A DNA stretch of 64,000 nucleotides from CAWGMT01 sp963823675 (GTDB taxonomy: Bacteria; Planctomycetota; Planctomycetia; Isosphaerales; Isosphaeraceae), in the NCBI GenBank assembly GCA_963823675.1, contig CAWGMT010000011.1, positions 558,001 through 622,000 of the forward strand, given 5' to 3'. A program made the position numbers and the translations under genes. A model generated the notes under the pieces. That model made no database searches. It was given only the letters and a program-made list of their open reading frames with translations, and was not told where the DNA came from. Below are positions 54,081 to 61,533 of the stretch, piece after piece (within the stretch, counting starts at the first letter, position 1; the number at the start of each line of letters is the position of its first letter).

Positions 54081-54221
54081 GACAATCCTGTCCCTTCCCT
54101 GGGACTCGCTGGATCAACAACCCGACAAATCGCGGTAACTTACGTCACATGGTCGCCGCGGTCAATGTCGGTTGAACCGATCGGAAAAAAGGAAATTACC
54201 AGCAACCTATTGTTCGAGCGT

Positions 54222-55316
54222 TCAGTATTTGTCGGTTGAGATGACTTCACTCCCGCCCGGAGTGCCCAGTGCCTCCAGAACTTTGGGATCGACGGTCTCC
54301 TTGATGAATCGGACCGAACCGTCGAGGAAGAGAACGTTGGCACCTGCACCGGCGCCCTGTTCGCGCCACGGGCCGCCGAATCCGGCAGGACTGCGGTTAA
54401 TGCCCGCGGCCGGATCGCGCCAGTTACCGGGCTTGCCCCACGGTGGAAAACGATCGGCGATCTCCCCCGCCATGATCGTGTTGGCGGTTCCATCGGTGAT
54501 CTCGGCGATGGTGAGTCGTCGCGTCCCGCCCATAACGTGGATATTACCGGCGTAGTTGGTCAGCGAAAGGAGGTCTTGATCGCGCTCCCGTTCCGACGGG
54601 ATGCCCGGGATCTGGAATGCATAAACGTCCTGCTTGAATGCAGCCAAGTTGTGAGGATCGTCCCAAGGAAGCTTGAGATCGATCTCATCAACGAGCTTTT
54701 GCTGTTCGAGAAAAGGAAGGAGGAGCGTCATCCAACCATGCAGCACCTCTCCGTGGGAATCGACCGTGCAACCGGGAGGGAACGCCTTGTCGCGCTCATT
54801 GATTTCGATTGCGGCAAGACCGATCTGCTTGAGGTTGTTCGTGGATTGGGCACGCCTGGCAGCCGCACGCGCGCCGCCGGATGAACTCAGGAAAGGATGA
54901 GTTTCGGTGATTAACCAGCCCGTTTGGTGTGCGATTCCGGTTGCCGCCATGCCGGTCGCGAACGAAACGAGAACAAGCACGACAATGGAGGCGGTCCAGC
55001 GCCTCTGCCAGCGGCGCGGGAGCATGGAATCGAAGTCGGCGTTCGGGCCCGCCGGTTTCATCTCGGGCCGGCTTCCCCATTGCCGGCAGAACCAGTCCAG
55101 GAACGCGTGCAGACCGAATGCGAACCCGACCAGGCAGATGATCGCGGTGGCGACGCCCGACCAGTTGAGCTGGATCTGTGGCAGCACGCGCACCAGATAG
55201 AACCCCCAGCCAGCGACCAGGGCCGCCAGGATGTCGATCGGAACGATGCAGCCTCCGCAGCCCAGGAGCAACAGGGTCGAGAACACGAGAATGAAGATCT
55301 TGAAGCCGCGCGACAT
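54222..55316 (-). CDS. Membrane protein with a DUF1559-type C-terminal domain
   Basis: Unlike ordinary DUF1559 proteins, this one lacks the prepilin-like start. It begins MSRGFKIFILVFSTLLLLGC and has three or four transmembrane helices in its first 150 residues (LVAGWGFYLVRVLPQ, ATAIICLVGFAFGLHAFLDW, SIVVLVLVSFATGMAATGIA). The DUF1559 landmarks then follow: ARAAARRAQSTNNLKQIGLA, a long extracellular part, and GANVLFLDGSVRFIKETVDP near the end. It lies 3 bp downstream of the gene that ends at 55320, so the two are one operon. The 364-residue length is usual for the family. Confidence 0.88.
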   Translation of the reverse strand: MSRGFKIFILVFSTLLLLGCGGCIVPIDILAALVAGWGFYLVRVLPQIQLNWSGVATAIICLVGFAFGLHAFLDWFCRQWGSRPEMKPAGPNADFDSMLPRRWQRRWTASIVVLVLVSFATGMAATGIAHQTGWLITETHPFLSSSGGARAAARRAQSTNNLKQIGLAAIEINERDKAFPPGCTVDSHGEVLHGWMTLLLPFLEQQKLVDEIDLKLPWDDPHNLAAFKQDVYAFQIPGIPSERERDQDLLSLTNYAGNIHVMGGTRRLTIAEITDGTANTIMAGEIADRFPPWGKPGNWRDPAAGINRSPAGFGGPWREQGAGAGANVLFLDGSVRFIKETVDPKVLEALGTPGGSEVISTDKY

Positions 55317-55319
55317 GAT

Positions 55320-56072
55320 CTAGCGTTTCCCCCGCGCTTCGGCCTTGATCGGCCGATCGGAGCTGTCTGGCGACGGTGCGATCGCATGCCGAATCTGCGG
55401 CAGGGTCATCTGCCGGACCGTCCCATCGGTAAGGAGAACCCAGCGGTTGGGACCGAGAATTCCCGGCTCATAGGCCAGCACATACGGGCCTACGTCACGC
55501 TTCAGTCCGGGGATGTAGATGTAGCGCATGCTCGGATAGTCCGGGATGCGCCAGAGGACTTCGTAGATCTCCGGCACATCGTCGCGCAGCGGGAAACGGC
55601 CTTCGTGATTCTGTGCGTAGAGCGACAAAGCCCGATTGAGCCGCGCCAGAGCCTCGCGACGCACCTCGTTGTTCTGCGAATCCAGCAGTTCGGCCCGGGA
55701 CTGATCCTTCTTGTCGGGGCCATCGGCCAAGGCGTAGGTGAAACCCTGCTTCTTCCACGCGCCCGGCGTCATCAATTCGCGCGCGCCTGAGATCATGGTG
55801 AGGATCAGAACGAACAGCAGTCCCCAGAGAGTGACCAGCCCGAGCGCTCGCTTGTAGCTCAATCGCGGCAGCCGCGGGAAATCGCCTCGCAGCCCGTTCC
55901 AGATGCGCTGGATCACCCAGGTCGCCAGGAGCAGCGCCAGAACAAAGAACGAGATGACCTGAAATCGCATGCGAGCCAGGTCCGACAGAGTCACGAACGG
56001 CATGCCAGCGTAGGCCGGGCTCGACCAACCGAGCCAGACCGTCGTTACGACCAGGCACCGAATCCACTTCAT
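55320..56072 (-). CDS. Membrane protein of unknown function, operon with the DUF1559 variant
   Basis: Start at ATG 56072 (MKWIRCLVVTTVWLGWSSPA YAG), a signal peptide, followed by two further hydrophobic helices (RFQVISFFVLALLLATWVIQ and ALGLVTLWGLLFVLILTMIS) and a soluble C-terminal domain of about 150 residues. The end, IPGLKRDVGPYVLAYEPGIL then GPNRWVLLTDGTVRQM, resembles the last part of DUF1559 proteins, which often carry a LLGDGSVR motif, but the similarity is weak. Its stop is 3 bp before the start of the next gene. An exact role cannot be given; the pair may form one membrane assembly. Confidence 0.78.
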   Translation of the reverse strand: MKWIRCLVVTTVWLGWSSPAYAGMPFVTLSDLARMRFQVISFFVLALLLATWVIQRIWNGLRGDFPRLPRLSYKRALGLVTLWGLLFVLILTMISGARELMTPGAWKKQGFTYALADGPDKKDQSRAELLDSQNNEVRREALARLNRALSLYAQNHEGRFPLRDDVPEIYEVLWRIPDYPSMRYIYIPGLKRDVGPYVLAYEPGILGPNRWVLLTDGTVRQMTLPQIRHAIAPSPDSSDRPIKAEARGKR

Positions 56073-56235
56073 GGGAGAAACCCAGACGGGGACGACCAGC
56101 AAACCGCTCGGCAGGCCTGGACTTTGGTCCGACTGAGCGGCGCTCTCCTTATTGAATCGTTATACGACAATTGTCAGGGATTCGTCCAGTGCCTGGTGCT
56201 CGGTTCGCTGCGGGTTCCGGGTACACCATAAACCA

Positions 56236-56519
56236 AGCGACATTGTCGGCGGGGGTCGTCGAGCGGGGAGAGCTTTGGCGCTGGAGCAGTCTGTGGTCGA
56301 GGGCACACGGTGACAAGGTGGTCAAGGCATTGCTATCGCCGTGGCCGGTGGAACGGCCGGCGAACTGGACGGTTCGCGTCAACTCCCCTCTTACCGCGAA
56401 GGGAAGGAATTAGACCGAATGCGGGTGAGCCTCGCCAGAGGACGTCCCTACGGCGCGGACGGCTGGGTGATGGGAACTGCAAGCCACCTGGGCTTGCAGC
56501 ACACGGTTCGTCTTGAAGG
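56236..56519 (+). pseudogene. Remnant of a REP-associated tyrosine transposase (RAYT)
   Basis: Two overlapping frames carry the C-terminal part of a Y1-type RAYT: VVERGELWRWSSLWSRAHGD then LLSPWPVERPANWTVRVNSP in one frame, and LDRMRVSLARGRPYGADGWV then ASHLGLQHTVRLEG in the next, with a shift near 56400. The catalytic HUH and tyrosine motifs are missing upstream. RAYT proteins mobilise REP hairpins. The stretch 56103-56235 before it shows nothing. Confidence 0.7.
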
Positions 56520-56523
56520 TGGG

Positions 56524-56781
56524 TCAATCGCGTGGGGCGGTGTGAGTGAAGAAGAAGGTGATACCGCTGGCGGCGACCTTCAGCGCACCCGATGAGTAGT
56601 GGCGTTCGTTCTTGAGGTAGAGCAAGTAGTCGCGGAAGCCTGGCTCGGAGATCTGATCAGGCGACTTGTGGAAGTGGGCGGCGAACTGCCTGACGGCGCG
56701 GAGGTAAGCTCTTTGAGTTCCCTCAGCGAGCCCGGCGAGCTGGAGATCTCGGTGCATGCGCTGACGAAGCAGAGTGCTCAT
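56524..56781 (-). pseudogene. Truncated tyrosine recombinase, N-terminal SAM-like domain only
   Basis: From ATG 56781 the frame reads MSTLLRQRMHRDLQLAGLAE then TQRAYLRAVRQFAAHFHKSP, DYLLYLKNERHYSSGALKVA, the core-binding domain of phage/IS91-associated integrases. It stops at 56524 after 85 residues, well before the catalytic domain with its R-H-R-Y residues. It abuts the RAYT remnant, so both ends of this region are broken mobile genes. Confidence 0.75.
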
Positions 56782-56955
56782 GAGTGGGTCCTTTCCAGAT
56801 GAAGAGGAGAAAAGTCGTCTGGAATCCACTTTGTGGTGACCACTGACGCATGTCAGTGTGCCACGCACACGACGGAAAAAGGCCGAGGCAACCGCGTCGC
56901 AAAAAGCCCGGGATCGGGGGGGCAAGCCATCCTGCCGCGAAGCGGCTTACTTGAA

Positions 56956-57081
56956 CAAAAAACAGAGGTTGACCCCGCGAAAAGGCTGACCCCGCGAAGC
57001 GCCGAAAAACAAAGGCCGACCCCGCGAAGCGCCGGACCGCGCAAAGCGCCGAAAAACAGAGGCTGACCCCGCGAAGCGCCG
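56956..57081. repeat. Degenerate tandem direct repeats
   Basis: Three to four irregular units of GAAAAACAGAGGCTGACCCC plus GCGAAGCGCC, partly truncated or fused. Unit length and spacing vary from 20 to 45 bp with no constant spacer, so it is not a CRISPR. Confidence 0.7.
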
Positions 57082-57252
57082 ATGCCTCGCGACCTGGCGG
57101 CTGAGTTCGGACGGACGCCAGGGCAGTTGTTGGGGAGCTTGAAGAACATCGCTCGGCGCTCGTTGGAAGCCTTCCGTTACCTTGCCTTCAGTGACCAAGC
57201 GTTTGACCCCCTTCGCGCCGCCGGCATCCAAATCCGCCTCGATAGCTCTTAG
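57082..57252 (+). CDS. Short hypothetical ORF, perhaps the end of a broken gene
   Basis: ATG 57082 opens a 56-codon frame that reads MPRDLAAEFGRTPGQLLGSL then KNIARRSLEAFRYLAFSDQA and DPLRAAGIQIRLDSS. It has an alpha-helical, basic character and an acceptable codon usage. It starts right at the end of the tandem repeat tract, so it may be the surviving C-terminal piece of a longer gene truncated there. No function is recognised. Confidence 0.35.
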   Translation: MPRDLAAEFGRTPGQLLGSLKNIARRSLEAFRYLAFSDQAFDPLRAAGIQIRLDSS

Positions 57253-57471
57253 CCGTAGACGAGCGTTTTCCGGGACTCCAGGTACAAGCCGACAGAAAAC
57301 TCACGCCCCGCCGCTCGCTACGCTGGGCGAGCCCCCTGCCGGTGCGCCCGCCGTGCCCGCCCCGGCCGAGCCCCGGCCACCTGGAAGGATCCGACCGGGC
57401 GCATTCCTCAGACCTGTAGAAAGAGCCGGGGCCTTGACGGAACGGTTCGCCGCTTGGTACGCTGAAACCAT

Positions 57472-58006
57472 TTGACGGTGATATGGGAGCGGTCCGGAGC
57501 CCCTTCGGTGCGTGTACTGCTTGACGGATCCCGTTGCGGACGCTGGCTGACATGGGTCACCCTTCCGGTGGTCCTTGGGCTGGGAGTAATCGCCCTATAC
57601 CCCCCCCCCGCCCCCAGGGCTCCTGACGATCGGATCAAGCCGCTCCGCGTTAAGACCGGCGACATCGGCGCGTTTCCATTTCCCGCTCGCGATCAGCCCT
57701 GACCCGGTCGTGCTCGGCGTCGTCGATCCGGAGGAAATAGCCGAGACATGGCTCGCGGTCCAGAACACGGGGACCGAGACGCTCACACTCGAGCGCATCG
57801 AAACATCGTGCCCTTGCATCCGCGTCGGCGACGTTCCTGTGCTACTTGAGCCAGGTGAGGCGGTCCAGTTGAAGGTCAGTTTCAACTCGGCCGACGATCC
57901 GGATTTCGAAGGCGGGCTGTCTGTACTGGTGGTAGGCTATTTGGCGGACGGCCGGATTGGCTGCCAGACCAGGGTCGAGGTCGAAGTGAGTGCGCTGGGC
58001 GAGTAA
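57472..58006 (+). CDS. DUF1573-like membrane-anchored protein (frameshift)
   Basis: The start is uncertain (TTG/GTG codons near 57472). A membrane anchor (WLTWVTLPVVLGLGVIALY) sits near residue 35, next to a poly-C run (57601-57609). The frame then breaks near 57678 in CCC: GDIGAFPFP continues one frame over as SPDPVVLGVVDPEEIAETWL and runs AVQNTGTETLTLERIETSCP then VLLEPGEAVQLKVSFNSADD to the stop at 58006. This is the DUF1573 layout, an Ig-like fold found in numbers in Planctomycetes and Bacteroidetes, with a conserved CPC near the first third. Role unknown. It is first in a plus-strand series. Confidence 0.7.
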
Positions 58007-58103
58007 GTTCCAGGATTGTGGTTCCGTCCGTTGAGGACAGGGGTCGACAATGGCAACCGAGCAGGTGATCCGGCAACAGCCTCTCATAGCGAGGTGCACC
58101 CGT

Positions 58104-58603
58104 ATGATGAAATCGCCGTCCAGGCTGATCGCCGCCGGACTGGGCTTGGCTCTTCTCGCCGCGGTGCTCTGGGCCGTGGGCGGATTCAGCGCCATCCGGT
58201 CGATCGGAAGGGAAACGATCTCCGTGGATTCGTGCGCCAGGTCGTTCGGGGTCGTTCGCGCGGCGATCGGATCGCGGTGTCATTCAAATTGACGAATCAT
58301 GGCCGCGACCCCGTTCGGATCGTTGGATGCCGGGCGGGCTGTGGCTGCATGCTTCCGGAGGACCTCCCATTCTCGATCCGCCCCAATGGGAGTCGGGACT
58401 TCCGCGTGTCCATCAAATTCCCTCCGGCACCGGCAGGTGGTCCGGTGGTGGAGACAAGGACGTATCCCTTGACCCTTTTCACCAGCAACCCAGACCAATT
58501 TGAGATCCCGCTCACGGTGAGCGGAGAGGTGCGCGGCGTGCCGGTGCTTCCAACGCCGGGCTGTGAAGCGGGACAAGCGTGTGCTCAGGTGCGCGGGCGG
58601 TGA
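58104..58603 (+). CDS. DUF1573-like membrane-anchored protein, paralogue of the preceding gene (frameshift)
   Basis: Start at ATG 58104 with GAGGTG about 6 bp upstream. An N-terminal anchor (RLIAAGLGLALLAAVLWAVG) is followed by a frameshift near 58262: VDSCARSFGVV joins GDRIAVSFKLTNHGRDPVRI. The DUF1573 hallmark appears as VGCRAGCGCMLPEDLPFSIR, then FRVSIKFPPAPAGGPVVETR and the stop at 58603. The two Cys-rich DUF1573 proteins in a row, followed by a Cys-rich secreted peptide, suggest a shared envelope function. The family's biochemical role is not known. Confidence 0.72.
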
Positions 58604-58666
58604 ATTGCCTGCCGTCCGTCGATTTCTTCCATCTTGTGTTCCCAACTTGACCCCTGGGAGGTTCGC

Positions 58667-58918
58667 ATGCGACCCACCGTTTCTCGCTCCGCGGTTTGTT
58701 ACATCGGCTCAGCGCTCTTTCTCGCCACCGGCATGCTCGCACTCGGCGATCAGCCGTTGAACAATCGCGGACCTCACGGATTCCCGTGCTTCAATTGCAC
58801 GAAGGACGGAGTACACCCATTTCCCTGCGTATCGCTTGGTATCAGCAGTTGCTTGAATGGCCGGAACTGCACTCACTGTACCTGCGCATGGATAAACCAG
58901 TACGTATCGTGCACCTGA
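58667..58918 (+). CDS. Secreted cysteine-rich peptide, 83 residues
   Basis: ATG 58667 has a strong ribosome-binding site (GGGAGG, 5 bp spacing). The first 26-28 residues form a signal peptide (RSAVCYIGSALFLATGMLAL). The mature part of about 55 residues has eight cysteines, in GFPCFNC, FPCVSLGISSC, GRNCTHCTCAW and YVSCT, an even number compatible with four disulfides or with metal binding. Low sequence complexity of the middle and close spacing of Cys argue against a random ORF. No family is recognised. It follows two DUF1573 genes and precedes a membrane-anchored protein. Confidence 0.65.
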   Translation: MRPTVSRSAVCYIGSALFLATGMLALGDQPLNNRGPHGFPCFNCTKDGVHPFPCVSLGISSCLNGRNCTHCTCAWINQYVSCT

Positions 58919-59272
58919 AAGAGGTCGCGATACGCGGGATGGGACGATACCGGCCGAGGGGTCCCCGCTCCACGACGTTATGCTATTCTGACGTGGGACG
59001 CTGGCGGCCCAGGTGCCAATCACGCCGATTGCGCAGGCGCATAATATGCCTTCCTCGGCGGCCGCCGAGGGACCGGGAGCTATGGCGCAGTGACGCGTGC
59101 CCAATTCCATCGGAACAAAGCCTGCGAGCAAAGGCCGAAGCACAGGGTGAAGAGTAAAGTGTTTCCACCAGCGAAGCGAGCCATCGCGGTTCGACCGAAA
59201 TTGCATGGCTCGGTTCTTATGCGATTGGTCGATGCATGGACACTACTGGGCCAAGAAAAGCGGGGATGACGT
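58919..59272. other. Gene-free stretch between the Cys-rich peptide and the membrane-anchored protein
   Basis: No gene, strong hairpin or terminator is seen. Minus-strand frames reach into the next gene and look like shadows. Confidence 0.5.
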
Positions 59273-60376
59273 ATGCCGCAGTCAGCACGAGTCAGTCCGA
59301 GCGAGTTGCCATGGTTCCGTCTTCTAGCAGCGCCGCTTTCCTGCGCCACGCTGCTCTTCCTGGCTTTGTCGGCCACCCGTGCGGACTCCCAGGGGGAAGA
59401 CATGGCTCCGGATCGATTCCTGCGCGAATATCGGGATGCTGTAAGAAACTTACAATCTTTGTACGCAGATGTCAGTGTTACGGGTGAGCACAGGGTCGCC
59501 GTAGCGAGGGCCAAGTGCACGCAGTTTACGTATTCTTCCAGCGGCAAGAAGGAAAAACTGCACCTTTGGCGGGAGGAGCCGGAGTACTTCGATCGTGTCT
59601 TTGTCTCGGCAGAGGATCGTAGGTTCCAGGTGAGTCGCTCGGACCGCAGCGCTTCCTACCACCTGGAGAATGTCTCGGATCCGGACGAAGTGTGGCGGCC
59701 CGGGCTGAGGCTGTACAAGGCGCTCAGCCAGGGCGCCGCCTACTGCCCCGGAGGTCTGAGCGAGTTCCCCGGGTTCGTCAATTCTCCTGAATTCGTAATC
59801 AAGCGAGTTTCCCCGGTTTCGGAAGAGGGGTTGACCGTGCTGAACGTTGACTTCGAGTTCAACCCGTCCCAGAAGGACAAGCTCAAGGTGAAGGGGTGGC
59901 TTCGGGTCAACCCCCAGCGGGCATTAGTCATTCGAAGCTATGACTTTGAGTTTCGGAGCGCGATCCTCCAAGGAAAGAAGGCGGGGCAAGAACTGGTCTT
60001 TCATAGGCAGGGCCAAACGGACTACAAGGGGGAAAACGGGAAGCCCGTTCCTACCGAAAGTCACTCGATACTGTCCTTGCGCGGCAAGGTCGTTAGAGAT
60101 GAGTACTTGACCTTCTCCAAGTTCTCGTTTGCGCGCGTACCCTCAGCGGAATTCACCCTCACCGCTTTTGGTCTCGGCGACATCGAGCGCACGGCTCGAG
60201 TCGTCGAAACGCGAAACAACTACTGGACTGCGGCGCTTGCCGTGGCCGCCATACTGATCAGCCTTTTGCTCTTTCGGGCCGGGAGGTCTTTTCAGAAGCG
60301 GAGGGCCAATGCGAAGGTGATGATCCCCGCAGCGGGTCCGTCGCTTGGAGGCAGCGCGGGTGGACAAGGCACATAG
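59273..60376 (+). CDS. Membrane-anchored protein, possibly LolA-like beta-sheet domain
   Basis: A 367-residue protein with an N-terminal signal (FRLLAAPLSCATLLFLALSA TRA), a beta-rich extracytoplasmic domain (FLREYRDAVRNLQSLYADVS, LHLWREEPEYFDRVFVSAED, LKVKGWLRVNPQRALVIRSY DFEFRS) and a C-terminal transmembrane helix (YWTAALAVAAILISLLLFRA) followed by a basic cytoplasmic tail. The N-terminal pattern, in which a helix (FLREYRDAVRNLQS) leads into curved strands, resembles LolA/LolB-type lipid-binding domains, but no diagnostic motif confirms this. The C-terminus overlaps the next gene by about 32 bp, so the two are likely co-transcribed. Confidence 0.75.
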   Translation: MPQSARVSPSELPWFRLLAAPLSCATLLFLALSATRADSQGEDMAPDRFLREYRDAVRNLQSLYADVSVTGEHRVAVARAKCTQFTYSSSGKKEKLHLWREEPEYFDRVFVSAEDRRFQVSRSDRSASYHLENVSDPDEVWRPGLRLYKALSQGAAYCPGGLSEFPGFVNSPEFVIKRVSPVSEEGLTVLNVDFEFNPSQKDKLKVKGWLRVNPQRALVIRSYDFEFRSAILQGKKAGQELVFHRQGQTDYKGENGKPVPTESHSILSLRGKVVRDEYLTFSKFSFARVPSAEFTLTAFGLGDIERTARVVETRNNYWTAALAVAAILISLLLFRAGRSFQKRRANAKVMIPAAGPSLGGSAGGQGT

Positions 60377-61442
60377 CGTGACCAGGCGTCACGGTTTCAC
60401 AGTGATCGAGCTCCTGGTCGTCATTTCCATCATCGGGATCTTGACGGCGCTGGTCCTGCCGGCTGTCCAATCGGCCCGAGAGGCTGCCCGCCGTGCCCAG
60501 TGCGCCAGCAACCTGAAGCAGCTCGGCCTGGCCGTCTTGGGCTACCACGATGCCTTCGGCTCTTTGGCCCCGGGGCGGATCAAGTCGTACGATCCGCGCT
60601 ACGCCGGGCCGAACCCGCCTTGCACCTCCGTGATCGTCGACAAGAGCCTGGAAGTCTTCGGGCTCCCGTTTATGGAGCAGGTGGCGCTCTTCAACGCGAT
60701 CAACCAGGATCTAGCCATCATCGGCGCCGAGAACAGCACGGTGCATACCGTGGTGGTTCCCGTTCTCGCCTGCCCGAGCGACCCCGAGTCGGGGAGAGTC
60801 CGCCGGCTCATCGACGGCCAGTTGACGGCCTACGGCGTCGCCGATCCCGCTTGGATGGCCTTCACCAGCTACGCGGGTTCGATGGGCTCGTCGCCGGTGA
60901 TCGCGTTCCCCCTGCCGAGCAACGGGTGCGTGGTCGCGCCTCAGCTCATTGCCGACTGCAGCGGCGTGTTCAACGATCTGGCGCCAATCCGCCTGGCCTC
61001 GGTCACAGACGGCCTCAGCAACACGATCTTCCTGGCCGAGAAGGCGACCACGATCCTCCTGAAGCTGAGCGCCCTCAACGCGGGCAGTTCTGACCTCTTC
61101 GCCAAGCGCGGTTGGTGCATCACGGGCAACGAGGGCGATACGCTGATCACCAGCCTCTATCCTCCTAATGCCTACAGAGTGGTCGCGCTCGGAGCGGCGG
61201 CTGCCTGGAGCAATTCGGCTTCGAGCCTCCACCCCGGCGGCCTGAACGTCCTGATGGGCGATTGCTCCGTCCGATTCGTCATGGAAACGATCGAATCCTG
61301 GCCACCCGAATCGATGACAGGGAACCCGGTTGGTGCGTCGCTCAGCCCTGGAGGCTGGTGGGTGAACCTGCCGCGTCCTGGCGTGTGGCAGTCGCTTTCG
61401 ACGCGCTCCGGCGGTGAGGTAATCGGATCCGGCGAGTTCTGA
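60345..61442 (+). CDS. DUF1559 prepilin-like protein
   Basis: A 365-residue protein with a prepilin-like start (RRHGFTVIELLVVISIIGIL), then PAVQSAREAARRAQCASNLK, a long extracellular domain and the closing GGLNVLMGDCSVRFVMETIE. ATG 60345 overlaps the end of the preceding gene by 32 bp; GTG 60360 (VDKAHSVTRRHGFTV) is an alternative that fits family length better. A longer than usual C-terminus (PRPGVWQSLSTRSGGEVIGS) ends at 61442. One of three DUF1559 genes in the window. Confidence 0.92.
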   Translation: MEAARVDKAHSVTRRHGFTVIELLVVISIIGILTALVLPAVQSAREAARRAQCASNLKQLGLAVLGYHDAFGSLAPGRIKSYDPRYAGPNPPCTSVIVDKSLEVFGLPFMEQVALFNAINQDLAIIGAENSTVHTVVVPVLACPSDPESGRVRRLIDGQLTAYGVADPAWMAFTSYAGSMGSSPVIAFPLPSNGCVVAPQLIADCSGVFNDLAPIRLASVTDGLSNTIFLAEKATTILLKLSALNAGSSDLFAKRGWCITGNEGDTLITSLYPPNAYRVVALGAAAAWSNSASSLHPGGLNVLMGDCSVRFVMETIESWPPESMTGNPVGASLSPGGWWVNLPRPGVWQSLSTRSGGEVIGSGEF

Positions 61443-61533
61443 GGTTGGAGATACGATTTCCCGGGTTAGCTCCTGCGCCGGCCAATGCGTCCTCCCGGCT
61501 GGCGCGATCCGCGACATCTGAGTTGGATCATCC

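Noticed and set aside
56956..57081. Tandem repeats as a possible CRISPR array
   Set aside because: Unit length and spacing vary, there are no unique spacers of constant size, and no cas genes are near.
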